This document shows positions 1 through 10,874 of a DNA stretch of 64,000 bases, one piece after another. The position numbers and the translations under genes were made by a program. The DNA is from Porites lobata (Eukaryota > Cnidaria > Anthozoa > Scleractinia > Poritidae), in assembly GCA_942486035.1 (NCBI GenBank), contig CALNXK010000081.1, positions 552,001-616,000 of the forward strand. The letters run 5' to 3'. How positions within the stretch are numbered: the stretch's first letter is position 1; every line of letters starts with the position of its first letter. The notes under the pieces are model-generated. The model was not told the origin of the DNA. It ran no database searches and saw only the letters and a program-made list of their open reading frames with translations.

Positions 1-939
1 GGTCACATTATGCATATGCCTACAGCAAGTTGAATTGAAAACAGTGACGTCTGTGTTTTGTTTTTTTGGCCTACAATTAACAGTTGCAGTCACTACGCAC
101 CCGTTTGTTAGTACCGGGAACTTAAATGGTGTTTAAGATATTGCAGCGTCATATCCAGAGTTGGTTACCAGGAGAAATAGTTTATTTTTTAAGAAAACAT
201 TTGAAAAGCCTCCCACAAAGACGTTTTTAGAGCTTTGTAACCAGTTTCTTGTTCAAAGAACATTGGGAAAGGAACACTTGACGAAGCCTATAAAAGATCA
301 CCAACGTACGCGTGCGTGGGAGGCCTCTCATTGTTTGTATTGTAAATTCAGCCAAGGAATATTTTTGGACAGTCTGACAGTATTCATATCGGTAAGACTT
401 TCAGAAAAGCTGGTCTTGGGGAAGAGAAAAACAAATTCAAAGTTCGAGCGATAAAAGTCTTATTTATTTTGTCTCTACTTATTGCTGATTATTAATTAAT
501 TATTGATCTGACGTTATCGAACAGCATGCGCAAACTATTATGCCCGTGGCGCTTATTGTTATGCTTTCCAAGGTTAAACGAAGGTCATGGGATTTTAGCT
601 TTTATAAATAAGTAATTACCGTTCACTGAAAAAGAACCATCTAAAATACTAAATAATACCTAGACTATACCGGCTTTGGAAGGTCCCAAAGACACTGAAC
701 ATTCAAAAAGCACCAAGGGCCAACGCGGATGACGTGAACACTGAAAAATGAAACTGAATGAAAATTGAAAATCGCCAAGGTTGACATGGTCACACTTGAG
801 TGCGTGCTGTCATTGTTTTGTGGAAAATTCAGTCTCATGCACCCGATAATTTCACTTTTATTTAGTGCCTTTAAGTACAACCTGGCTAATTTAGAACTGA
901 AGAATTTACTTTACTTTATTTACGGATACATGGCTGATA
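1..939. other. No recognisable gene
   Basis: Only short ORFs without domain features or splice-site support are present. AT-rich non-coding sequence. The right edge meets the MITE at 942. Confidence 0.5.
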
Positions 940-941
940 TA

Positions 942-1209
942 CAGCTATTTCGAGAAAGGTTGTGGGAAAAAGTGCACACGACAATCCCGAAAGGTATTGT
1001 GGGTGGTTTTGAGTTTACTGTTCTTCAAAAAATTTGAAAGAATGGCACGGTCAGGAGAGGCCATAGACGCATGTTTGCGAATGCTAATTGAAAGCATCAA
1101 TAGAAGATTCGACAGCTGCATTGTCAGGAACAGCGTATTGATCATATCCCATCCTTCCGGGATTGTCGCGCGTGCACATTTCTTCCGACAACCTTTCTCA
1201 AAATAGCTG
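942..1209. mobile_element. MITE, TA-flanked, copy 1 of a two-copy family
   Basis: A 268-bp element begins CAGCTATTTCGAGAAAGG and ends with the inverted counterpart (CCTTTCTCAAAATAGCTG), with further inverted matching inward to the AATCCCG block. A TA dinucleotide sits on both sides (940-941 and 1210-1211), as expected for the Tc1/mariner superfamily. A second copy lies at 31099-31364 and aligns along the whole length. There is no transposase ORF, so it is non-autonomous. Confidence 0.85.
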
Positions 1210-1211
1210 TA

Positions 1212-2258
1212 TCCAAAAGCCTTACTACAGTAATATTGAAAAGAATATTGCTTTTGAGCGCCACCACGTTTTACCGTCGATAAAAAGGGGCACTGATGTT
1301 CAAGATAGTAGATCAGAGTTGAGGAGAAAGTGGGTGATACTAATTATGGAAACCTTAAAACGTTCCGTCCTTTACAATGCAATATATACTTACTTCCACA
1401 CTAACAACGAATAAGCCCCCCTGCACTTTTTCGTTTTTCACCTAAAAATCTGAAACACCCTGAAATCTTGAGACTGGTATAGGGTTTTGCCTCAGTGATC
1501 TCGACTCACCTAAAGTAAAAGAGGACAGTGAGTCGAGAGTATAGGGCACAGACGAGATCAGTTTAACACTCTGTCAAGTGTTCCAGGACTTTCAAGTGTT
1601 CAAAATGATCGAAGAAATTCGCGGCAAAAGTGTTCCGATTTCAAACCTTTAGGGCAATGATTTCCAAGAACGTTTTTTAAAATTCATTACTTTTTCAGTT
1701 AACGTTTAAGAAGTGTTGCGGGTGAGTAAATTGCGTTATTGTAAGATGATTACCAGGGACCTTAAATCTATAGCTCTGACAAAAGGAAAGAAATATAGAA
1801 TATGATATATAGAAGGAAGAACCAAACACATCCAAAAATAACTTTGCTAGTGTTGTTGTGAGTATCCTTGAATACTTTGCAAAATCTCTCTGTAAACGTT
1901 GCTGACCTTTTGAAACTTTGCACTTGATGAGGGTCCACATGTCGGTTGTCATAAGAGAGACAAAAATAAGGCATTCAGTTTAACACGACTCGGAAGGTAA
2001 ATTTTGAATTTAATTTGCTTTTACGTCTGGTAAAATAAAGCCCGCCAAAGGGGCTTGGCATAGCTACAAGTCTTACAAAATATTATTGTCATGTCGATAA
2101 ACATTCGTAAAATATTGGACCATGTTGGGTGTCGGTTCATCGACTATTTTTTCCTGTTTTGTTCGGTGAGTCAGTGATTTTTCTCGTCGTTTGTCTGTAG
2201 TCGGTGAACCCATATGACCCGTGATACATAATTACCTGCCTCGTTGGTTTTTTTTTAG
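1212..2258. other. No recognisable gene
   Basis: Short ORFs only, with no domain features and no splice-bounded exon that I can support. Confidence 0.5.
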
Positions 2259-2504
2259 TAGAGAACAAGGAGAATCGAGCAATGGACCATGGGAACGTTA
2301 AGCGTTGGTGCAAAGGACGCTGGGAAGGGTGGGATGATCCCTTGCTCGGAACCAAAATCGCCCCACTCGCTCTCGATTACGAATCCGCTGGAAAAAGGCT
2401 GGGTACGAGGCAGAATACTTACACGCCAATGGACTTAGCTAGCCTCGCACTGGTGTTTGAAAAGGAGGGACGGGAAGAAGGAAACTCGACGCCGGCCGTG
2501 AAAG
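2259..2504 (+). CDS. Doubtful internal exon, unknown product
   Basis: An open frame runs from a polypyrimidine-AG acceptor (AG at 2257-2258) to a possible GT donor after 2504. It encodes about 81 residues, including a Trp-rich stretch (RWCKGRWEGWDD) and an acidic/basic tail. The open frame extends before the first ATG at 2282, as an internal exon would. It is richer in GC than its surroundings. No family was recognised and no partner exon was found, so it could equally be part of a dispersed repeat. Confidence 0.22.
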
Positions 2505-3636
2505 GTGTGTGAGGGAAGAGTACCTACTCTTCGGGTTCCCGCGCGCCCAATTCTTGAAAACAGCAGTACAACAGAAAGGCGCAGTTTTGAGGCCAGGATA
2601 TTCAGACACTAGACCCAGCTGGCCTGAGTATGGACTTTTATTTTATTTGAACCTCTCAAAGTCAGCGCGCGCATGTCAAATTACGTCTTTGCAAGATTTA
2701 TTTGAACCTTACTTTGCGCGAGCATTTTTCAGTGGCTTTTTAACCACTGAAGTGCAGGGAGCACCCTCGAAAAGTCTGGTTTTCCTCCTTTTTCAGCGCA
2801 TATTTTGATCAACTGTCTCATTCATTCGATTATTTGCGCAGCACTGTTTCTACAAAATTTCTTGAAAACAAACCTTTCGTCGTCTTTTTACCTGTCCCTG
2901 AGTCTTCAATGATATCCTTTAGAACACCTGCATACCTTTGCAGCTAGGCAGTTTCATCTCAATATTGCATTGTGACATTGACAAGATAATAAATAAGCCT
3001 TTTCGTCTTTGTATTTCTTTTTCCACTGGGTAAGAAAAACAAGCTTGCGCTCTTACTGTTTACATTGGAAAACCGGAATTTCCGGATGGAAAATCACATG
3101 GTTCGCGCCATTGCGTTTGGGAAGCTTCAGAAAATATGGGCTCTGATTTGAGGCGATGCAATTTTTCAACCTGTTCAGCTGATTTTGATTTCGTTTGTAG
3201 CGGGTCGTTCTCTCACCTGGTCTAATTTTTCTCGCGAAGCGAGTTTATAATCCTGTCGCGCGCCCCCCCACCCCGAGCTTCGCGAATTTCTGCGATACAC
3301 GTATTTCTAGTATAGTTTTATGTTTATGCACAAGATTTCCAAACGGATGGTTTGTGTAAATGGTAAGCACCCAAGGCCTTACCTGCTACCTAGCATGATG
3401 GTTTTGTACCACAACTGACCAGGTACAAAGGGCCCAAGGCACAGTTTACAGTTAAACACACTGCCCACATTGGTGTGGCTCTGCCTCGTACCAAGACGTC
3501 TCTCTTTCAATAATTTGCTTGCAAGGAAAGGCGGGAAAGAGAAAACGGGTCTGACGCTACTCTTCTTTCTCGTTACCGCGGTCCACTGCGTTTCTTCATG
3601 CTAAAAAGCATTGTCAAACAGCCCGCGTTCGCTATA
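2505..3636. other. No recognisable gene
   Basis: Contains an ORF at 2509-2808 without family features, and a GC-rich patch near 3220-3290 (CTCGCGAAGCGAG-type palindrome) that looks like a dispersed repeat fragment. Confidence 0.45.
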
Positions 3637-3640
3637 TTAA

Positions 3641-3820
3641 GGGCCCATTTACATGGAGGTGGGGTACCCCAGATAGGTGAGGTAACCCGCTTAGGTGGGG
3701 TAGCCCGCCTGTCCATATAATCTCTCATTTTAATGTGATCACGTTTACATGTTAGGTGAGGTAACCCGCCACATGTTACCTCACCTACCTGGGGTCCCCC
3801 ACCTTCATGTACACAGGCCC
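3641..3820. mobile_element. MITE with TTAA target duplication (piggyBac-type)
   Basis: A 180-bp element has terminal inverted repeats: left GGGCCCATTTACATGGAGGT, right the complement of GGGCCTGTGTACATGAAGGT. TTAA flanks both ends (3637-3640 and 3821-3824). Sub-terminal GGTGAGGTAACCCGC blocks are repeated inside in both orientations. TTAA duplication is the hallmark of the piggyBac superfamily. There is no ORF. Confidence 0.8.
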
Positions 3821-3824
3821 TTAA

Positions 3825-5728
3825 ATTCTAACCTGTCTCCGAGACTTTAGGGTCAAACTTTCTCACAACTCAATTGTCTCGCAATTCCCAGAAGAGACTT
3901 GAGCACAAAGAAAACCAAACCAAAAATAGAAAAATGACCAGAAAGCGTTGGAGTCTTTAGGATTTCAATACATCGATCGTGGGTTATTGAAATCAATAAA
4001 TTGATGTCATTGAAAAGGAACACGTATCTCAAGAGTTTAAGAGCAGTGGCTTAACCCTAAAGAGCAAAAACAGGGTTCAGAAAGTTGTTAAAATTTGTAA
4101 TGTTATTCATTCGTCAGGAAAAATACTGAGGTATACACAAGAAAATGGCCAAAGGGCATGTTTTAATTTGAAAATAATTATTATTTTCAAATAGCAAAAA
4201 TTAAAAATGATAATTCTCCAAATAAAGCTCTCATTAATAACAGCAGTGTTAAAAAAAGTTATAGACCGTGTCTTAGAAGAATGGACTACAAGTTTTGAGG
4301 TTTTAGATTACCAATAAGGCAACAGCACCATGGGCTAACAGAAACAACAGTGATGGATAGTTGCATAATTATATATAGAGGATATTATGTGCGGCTACAT
4401 GGAACACTTCTACCATGGTGAATGAGACTTTTACAATGGGAAATTGGTGTGATGCGTGTGACTGGACTTTCCCGAGATAAATTTACCCTGTGAAATATCC
4501 ATGGATACGTCAAAAGAAGAAAGACACCACCCATGACATTTAACGAGGTAAATAAGAAGGGTGATTTGATACCCCAGGCAAAAGAGCTGATCTAGATTCT
4601 TTATTAAGGTGGTTTTCCACTGATGCATAATTTTAAAGTGAGTACACGCATAAATCTTCAGCGTGTAAATAAACTAGAGACATTGTATGGAAGGTCAAGC
4701 TTTTATACGTAAAAGTCGAACTTTTATGTTTACGTGTGGCCTAACTGCCTCTCATACATTGCCTTGATTTCATTTATGCAGTTAAATTTTGCGTGCACTG
4801 GCAAGGAGAAATTTAGCGACATTGGAATTCAAGCCTTAGACACCAACATGAAAATGCCAAGAAAATTATTTACTTTAACAGGTTTGTTTTGCGCTGTTTC
4901 AGGAAAGATCGATGTTGACATGGCAGATTTCACATTAAGATGAAAGTAACAGGGAAATTTCGAGGCAAGATTTCAGCTGGTTTGTTGAGTCAGATGTATT
5001 TACCAAAAATATATTCTATTCCAGGCGTGGATCTAGGATAACTACTGACCAATTTCCTAAACAAGAGCCAAAGGTGAAAGCTTCTTGGGGGGTCCGGGGT
5101 ATGCACCACCGGCAAACTTTTTGGATTTCAACACCCTAAAGTCCCCTTTCCTGGGTTTCTGAGTAATTCACACAGGATATTGGCCAGTTCCATTCTCCTC
5201 ACGTGATGCCTTGCAAATCAGCAGATTATTTCAATTTCCATGTTGTATATTGGTTATGGAGAAAGATTTCAACTTGGAAAGTTTTTTTACCATTAAAAAT
5301 ACATTTATTACAAAAAATCAGACCGATTTCCATAAAACAGTCTAAACTGGTGTGGATCCATGCCTGTATTCCTCTCAGACATTCAAAATGGGCTGAACAG
5401 TAAAATGGAAACTAAGGCCTAGATTTAAATAATGTATATACCGTTGAAAAGTTTTCAGGACTAACATACCAGTTGAAATTGTGCTTAAATTATACAAAAA
5501 TTTTCAACACAACATGAAATCCTGCCATGATCGACTGCAATTATTACCAAAATAGGGGCGCAATAGCACAAATGAAGACATGAAGCTGTGAGAGCAGCTA
5601 ATTTACCTCGGTGATTGATTCATGTGTAACCATGTTACCATGGTAAATTTACCATGGCTTTTTTCACCATGGGAAATGACTTTTACCATGGTGTGTGTAA
5701 CCACACCTATAACATGGCCGTGCAGAGA
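3825..5728. other. No recognisable gene
   Basis: AT-rich. The segment 5630-5700 carries several copies of ACCATGG/CCATGGT in both orientations, probably the remnant of an old inverted-repeat element. Nothing coding was recognised. Confidence 0.5.
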
Positions 5729-5730
5729 TA

Positions 5731-6047
5731 CCGTAAAATTCTGAAAATAAGCCCCCACATGTATAAGCCCCTCAAACCAGTAAGGCAAAAAACCCTCCTT
5801 AAAAATCACCCCTCCAAATATAAGCCCCCTGGGGGCTTGTACTTGGAAAATTGCCCTCAAATGCAAAGTAAAACAAAGCCAAAACGGTAAATTTACTTCC
5901 AACTATAAGGCTAGCCCAATCGATTTTGAAACGCAAATTTGCCTCCGTACAAAAGCCCCTCCGAATATAAGCCCCTCCAAAAATAAGCCCCTCAAAAAGG
6001 GCCTTTGAAAAATATAAGCCCCAGAGCTTAATTTCCGAATTTTACGG
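5731..6047. mobile_element. MITE, TA-flanked, 'AATAAGCCCC' family
   Basis: The left end CCGTAAAATTCTGAAAATAAG and the right end TTCCGAATTTTACGG are inverted copies, and TA flanks both sides (5729-5730, 6048-6049). The interior is built of repeated TATAAGCCCC/AATAAGCCCCTCC units. A truncated left end of the same family is at 36932-36974. It lies just downstream of the MYND gene's stop codon. Confidence 0.8.
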
Positions 6048-6175
6048 TATTTAAAGGAGTAACCCCTCCCCCCCGGACCTAAGTGTATTAACTGTATTAC
6101 GTTGCATTAATGAGTCGTATTAACCTTTCATGGAGGAACGCAAGTCCTAAAGGCATACACTTCTTTTAAAAAGGG

Positions 6176-6853
6176 TCAGTGAAATGTAAGGCCAGAACTA
6201 TCAAACAACGAGATGTGGCATTCTTCAGGGTCGTCCACTGACAACAGCACGCCGGTCGCGCTTCTTCCCTTGCGGGTCTGGTCCAAGAAGAACTTCTTGT
6301 CGAAACCTCTGGCGTTGACCTGTAATAATACTCCTTCTTTCATGACAGCCAGCGTGTAAGGATTTCTGTACCGCATCTCCACAAAAATGCTGAAGGCGTG
6401 AGCTTTAAACTGATCGATAATTTGCTGCAAAATATGCAACGGTGGAGGCCCCTCCATGCACATCATGTGCTCCCGGACCCATCCTTTGCTCGTGAAGAAG
6501 CAAAAACAGGTTGCAAGTGAGGTATCCACGTCCATTTTCCCAGCTTTTCGTAAGCCAACCCACGAGAGTGCACATTTTTTAGTGTTCTCCTTGATTTTCT
6601 CTACGTGAGGAATAAACTTTTCGAGTGTGAACGGCTCGCCAAAGACAGGTTTGGCTTGGGTTTTGTCGTGCATGGGTTTGTCCCTGACACGAAGGAGAGG
6701 GTTCTGTGTTTCTGCTGGTTGCCTCGGGCTGCAGGTTGCCTTGTGGCTTTTCCAGTCCTTTTTCTGGCACTGAACCGAGCAATAATACACTCTGTGGCAT
6801 TGACCGCACTTTTTACTGTCTTCTTTGCCGCAAACTTTGCAAGAATTAGGCAT
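6176..6853 (-). CDS. MYND zinc-finger protein, single exon
   Basis: Encodes 225 residues. Residues 5-41 form a complete MYND finger with the spacing C5-x2-C8, C16-x2-C19, C25-x3-C29, H37-x3-C41, and the typical YYCSxxCQxxDWxxH core. MYND fingers bind two zinc ions and proline-rich peptides, and they occur in transcriptional co-repressors, SMYD methyltransferases and many lineage-specific proteins. No SET or other known domain follows. Residues 75-225 look like one folded unit of unknown family (Trp, Cys-Phe-Cys-Phe-Phe and several predicted strands). The start is supported by an in-frame TAA 18 nt upstream (6869-6871) and the finger starting at residue 5. There are no introns, so it may be a retrogene or a member of an intronless expansion. 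Molecular role unknown. Confidence 0.85.
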   Translation of the reverse strand: MPNSCKVCGKEDSKKCGQCHRVYYCSVQCQKKDWKSHKATCSPRQPAETQNPLLRVRDKPMHDKTQAKPVFGEPFTLEKFIPHVEKIKENTKKCALSWVGLRKAGKMDVDTSLATCFCFFTSKGWVREHMMCMEGPPPLHILQQIIDQFKAHAFSIFVEMRYRNPYTLAVMKEGVLLQVNARGFDKKFFLDQTRKGRSATGVLLSVDDPEECHISLFDSSGLTFH

Positions 6854-7100
6854 TTTTACGGGAATATTTTACCGTGCAAAACAAGGTTGTTCGGCTTCAC
6901 GCTAGCGGCGGAGACAATCGATTTCGCGCCCGTTTTTCCCAGTCCCTCACTGACTGTCAGCGACCGTCAGTGTACGCTACGTAGTAGCTAGCAGTTTTTT
7001 GGTGTGATTTTCGTTTCGGTTCGTATTTACGGTCGCGCGTGAGAACAAACGAGAAAACGGTGGGGGAGGGAGGCGAGGGGCAGCCGGAGAAAACCACCTG
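6854..7100 (-). promoter_or_regulatory. Probable 5' UTR/promoter region of the MYND gene
   Basis: The sequence upstream of the MYND start codon is richer in GC and CpG than its neighbourhood (for example the GCGGCGGAG and TCGCGCCCG stretches near 6905-6930 and GGTCGCGCG near 7030). No TATA box was identified. This is a positional inference only. Confidence 0.35.
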
Positions 7101-9943
7101 CATCTTGCCTGCATTCAACTTTCCCCTCGCCCATCGCTTTTTGGTTCAACTTCGGGTCCGCTTTCGCGCGGCTGTATCTCTCACTTAACGAACCACAGAA
7201 GGAAAAAATCACACCCAAAAACAAACCACCAGCTACTCAGGCTACTCGGAAAGGAAAGAGTGTTTACGGAAAACGGCAATTAGAAGCCACAGACCATTAT
7301 TTCCCTTAATTTACTTGCTATCTGTTTTTTTTTTATATCTACGGCAATAAAAGCAATTACATGTCCGGTTTAATCCTACGAATTATTTTGCGCAGGAGCC
7401 CCGTTTTGCACCAGTTCCATTTTCGACCATATGAAGCTTTGTGATTGGTTTATCATTCCTCGACGCCACGAATCTGATTCTCGATGCCCCGCCTACGACT
7501 AGGGAATTCTTTACATCCTCACTAGGTTGCAAGCGCTCTTACGATTGGGATTTCGATACCGACGCTCTTTAACAAGCAGTAACAAGCAAAACACAAACAA
7601 GAAGAGCAAATCAGCAAGGTTCTATTGAAAAATCTACATGTGAGCTGATGGTTACACTTTGAATCTGATTACAATGTAAAAAGCTAATAAAGAACAACAT
7701 CACAAGATCAAAGGTTTTGATGGGAGTGAGAGTTAAATTAAACAAACAACTGCACTTGATCATAGCTTATTTTTAAGTCAGCTCAGCCGTAAAGCAAAGG
7801 AAGACCTGCCTCCTGATCAAAATACTAATTCTTACTACAATTATATAAAATATCTTCTCTTCTAACGCCAGTACTCTACATAATACACCAAGGGTACCTA
7901 ACTACAGGTCAACAACCCTGGGCGCAATAAGTTTTTTTTGTCAAAGAAAAGAAAATCAGTTCGTTAATCGTGATGTCATGGCAGAATTGCAAATAACTTT
8001 TTTTTCTAGAAAGGAAAAATGTCCGACGCCAGGTCAATAAAAAGTGGAAAGAAGCAGAAAAAATGTCGGACATACATTACACTGATGATATTCAAATCTC
8101 CACTGAGTTTTCTTTGACCGATCAACATGTCCTACCATCTACCGCTAGGTAGGATTTCTTCCGAATTGGCAACTTCTTCACAGCTATTCAATGCCAGAAG
8201 CAATTCTGTTATTTGCGGTTCTCAATCTGTATGGTAAAAATGTTTCCGCAAGATGGCTAGGGGAGGTCTTGGTAAAGACTAACTGTCTACAGGTGGTAAC
8301 GTCCACTTGCATTTAACTTGAAACTTAATATTAGCAGTGCGTTTACGTTTTAGCTTGGTATTTACAAATCAAGAGAAAAACTCCATTCAATTAAAAATGT
8401 ACAATAAATCATTCAAAACATCGGACTGATCCTATATGATTGTCTAAATCATCAAATAGCGGAATATTTCCTGTTTCTCTAAAAATGACCATCGCAGCAA
8501 ATATGGGCGCAAATTGGTGTGACATTAACATGCACTTGTAGCTTCAGTAGTGGTTTACCTCAGAAAGACATTTTAAGGCAACAACAACAAAAAAAACAGA
8601 AACCATCGCCCAGAATGACGAGACATTCGAATTCCGAGCGCCAGATTTGGAGATGATCAGCGCACCGTGGTCAAAACAAAGCGAAAAAAGGCCAAAACTC
8701 TTGAGAGTGGCTCACGTTTTTTCACATTTAAAAAACTATTAGTGTCGGCATGTGGATTTTGTAGAAGGGACATCGGCGGACAACGCCAGGATGAAGCATT
8801 CCGGTTGTTGCTGAAGTTCCCAGCAAGCCTTTGCGAGTTTTTACGTGCAGAACTCACAAAGTCCACTTCATTAAAATATTTTACTACAGCCAAATACAAA
8901 ATATATACTTAAGTTAAAAATTCACATGGAATCTGTTATTTTGAAGGAAATGAACTCACTGCTACTGCCGTGTAACCCGGCATCTCTGTTTCTCAATGCT
9001 ACAGAAGCAACATGTGATTTAAAACGCCACACCAAACTTACAGAGTGGACTCATTTGCAGCATACTTGTTCATAGTCATCGAATTTACCCTTTGGAAGTT
9101 TCTATTGTTTTTAAACTTAAAAACAATTTAAAAAAACTCCAATGGGTAAATGCGACGTCTATACGCAAGAAGGTGACTGCAAAGGAATCCACTCTTAACC
9201 GATTATAAATATATTGCCATCTTACAATAAAACAGTAAGGAGTTTACAATGAAAAACGGGGTTAGCAACGCAAACATAAAAAAAAAAAAAGGTTTTGATA
9301 ATGATAAGCCTAACAATAGTTTTTCACGTGCATCAATCACATTTTTTTTGGTTCTCTCCCTTGCCGTGGGTCACTGTACGACTACGAGGTGAGATTTCCT
9401 GATGCTACGTTAAGTGTAACCTGCGAATACAGCCATCCCAGAGCCTCTTAAGCCGTCTCGACTTCTCGCTTCTCCCCGCTGGGGACCAGGCCGGGGGGGG
9501 GGGGAGACGAGGTCTGGGACTAAGCAACGATGTTTCACAACTTGCGGTCACCTATCGTGCCGTTCAACGGATAATTGCAATATTTTTTCCAAGTCATTTT
9601 TTTAGAAGCGAGAAGCGAACCGGGACGTTTGCAATTGACAAATTAATTGAAATGGAATATAGACGTTAAAGTTTTTAAGTAAGGTAAGCAAAATCACGTT
9701 TTAAGCTATGTTTTCGCCGCCTTCCTCGTTTTTCATCTTAAACTACCTTATATTGTCCCACAGCTACGCCATTCAGAGTGAAACAAACAAGCCCTTAGAT
9801 ACAGAACCTACCCACCAGAAAATCATATTTTTTGAAAAGAGACACAGGTTAGAATCGTAAAAAGTCCTGTTAGGATCGTCCTGGTAATCCATGTATTCAA
9901 GTCTTCTAGTCGTATCAAGAGAGGATACTCTCCTGGTCATATA
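7101..9943. other. No recognisable gene
   Basis: About 2.8 kb without a supportable gene. ORFs on both strands at 8657-8912 (about 80 codons each) overlap one another and show no family features. A run of G at about 9493-9504 and poly-A tracts are simple sequence. Confidence 0.5.
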
Positions 9944-10139
9944 CAGTCCACTCTAGATCTCTTTATAGCAGACACCGTAGGCACCTTGAGTTAGTGTCCT
10001 CATTAGAGGGAGTCCGTGATAGCGGGAGTTTATTTCAGTCAAAGAACTATAATTTATTTTTGCCTGGGATTTAGCTGTTGTCCGTATTATCGTGGTGTCC
10101 ATTATAGCGGAGTGTCGTCCGCAAGGCGAGAGTTGACTG
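9944..10139. mobile_element. MITE, TA-flanked, related to 29798-29976
   Basis: Starts CAGTCCACTCTAGATCTC and ends GCGAGAGTTGACTG, with TA on both sides (9942-9943, 10140-10141). The interior has GGACACC/GGTGTCC-type inverted blocks. The ends match the CAGTCAACTCTCTC family at 29798. This is a Tc1/mariner-like non-autonomous element. Confidence 0.7.
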
Positions 10140-10516
10140 TATTAGTTAGAATATAGAATGGCTCTGATCAGGTACTTAAAACAACTAGCATGCAATCACC
10201 AAAAGATGCAACCAAGATTAATTAACCTTTTCTAAATTGCATACATGTAAACTTGATATAACTTTTGATAAAAATAAGATTTTTTGTTTTTTTCTTTGTA
10301 GGAACTCTGACTTTCTTTACAAGGTATATACAGTTAAGCTCCCTCTTTCCGCCAAACTAAGCAAAATGAAAACTGAAAAGCTTTGTATCAGGAAATCAAG
10401 CAAACTAAGTTCCAAACATTACTGTTTGTTCTCTTACAAAACTTAGAATTTGATTTAGAGCTGTTTAGCTAGACAAATGGAGTAAAAATGATGCAAATAA
10501 CTCATGTTCCTATTTA

Positions 10517-10740
10517 GGGAAGGACCATTAGAAAACTTATGGGGGGGCAGGCGAAGTACAAAAAAAATATTCGCGCAAGGGAAAATTAAATGAAAAAAAA
10601 TTCACGCACACCAATTCACCCTAAAAAATATTCATGCTAAAGCCTAAAAAAAATTCATACAAGGAATTTGATAATGAAAAAAATTGCTGCAGCTCAAAAA
10701 TTCCCCACCCCCCCCCATAACTTTTCTAATGGTCCGTCCC
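10517..10740. mobile_element. MITE with 3-bp TTA flank (Harbinger-like)
   Basis: Left GGGAAGGACCATTAGAAAAC and right GTTTTCTAATGG-type complement (ending TTCTAATGGTCCGTCCC) form an inverted pair, continued by opposed G/C homopolymers. TTA flanks both ends (10514-10516, 10741-10743), as in PIF/Harbinger. The interior is A-rich with repeated AAAAAATTC. It lies just beyond the tetraspanin stop codon, so it may be part of that gene's 3' UTR or lie just outside it. Confidence 0.7.
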
Positions 10741-10793
10741 TTACCAGTATGTATAAAATGTATAAATTTTTTACATTTTTGAAGACATATAAA

Positions 10794-10874
10794 TCAGTAG
10801 ATGTCTCTGTCCCATCTTGCCAGCTGCAACTTGATATCTGATATGAGACTGTTTGCAAAACAAATTCCCATGAT
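10794..10874 (-). CDS. Tetraspanin exon 8 (C-terminal tail)
   Basis: Acceptor CTAG precedes ATC-ATG-GGA. Encodes residues 238-263, the end of TM4 and the cytoplasmic tail (ending RWDRDIY), then TGA at 10794-10796. The ICFANSLISDI segment matches the usual post-TM4 region of this group. Confidence 0.9.
   Translation of the reverse strand: MMGICFANSLISDIKLQLARWDRDIY

Noticed and set aside
6605..6991. 128-codon plus-strand ORF
   Set aside because: It is antisense to the MYND gene, whose zinc finger is unambiguous.
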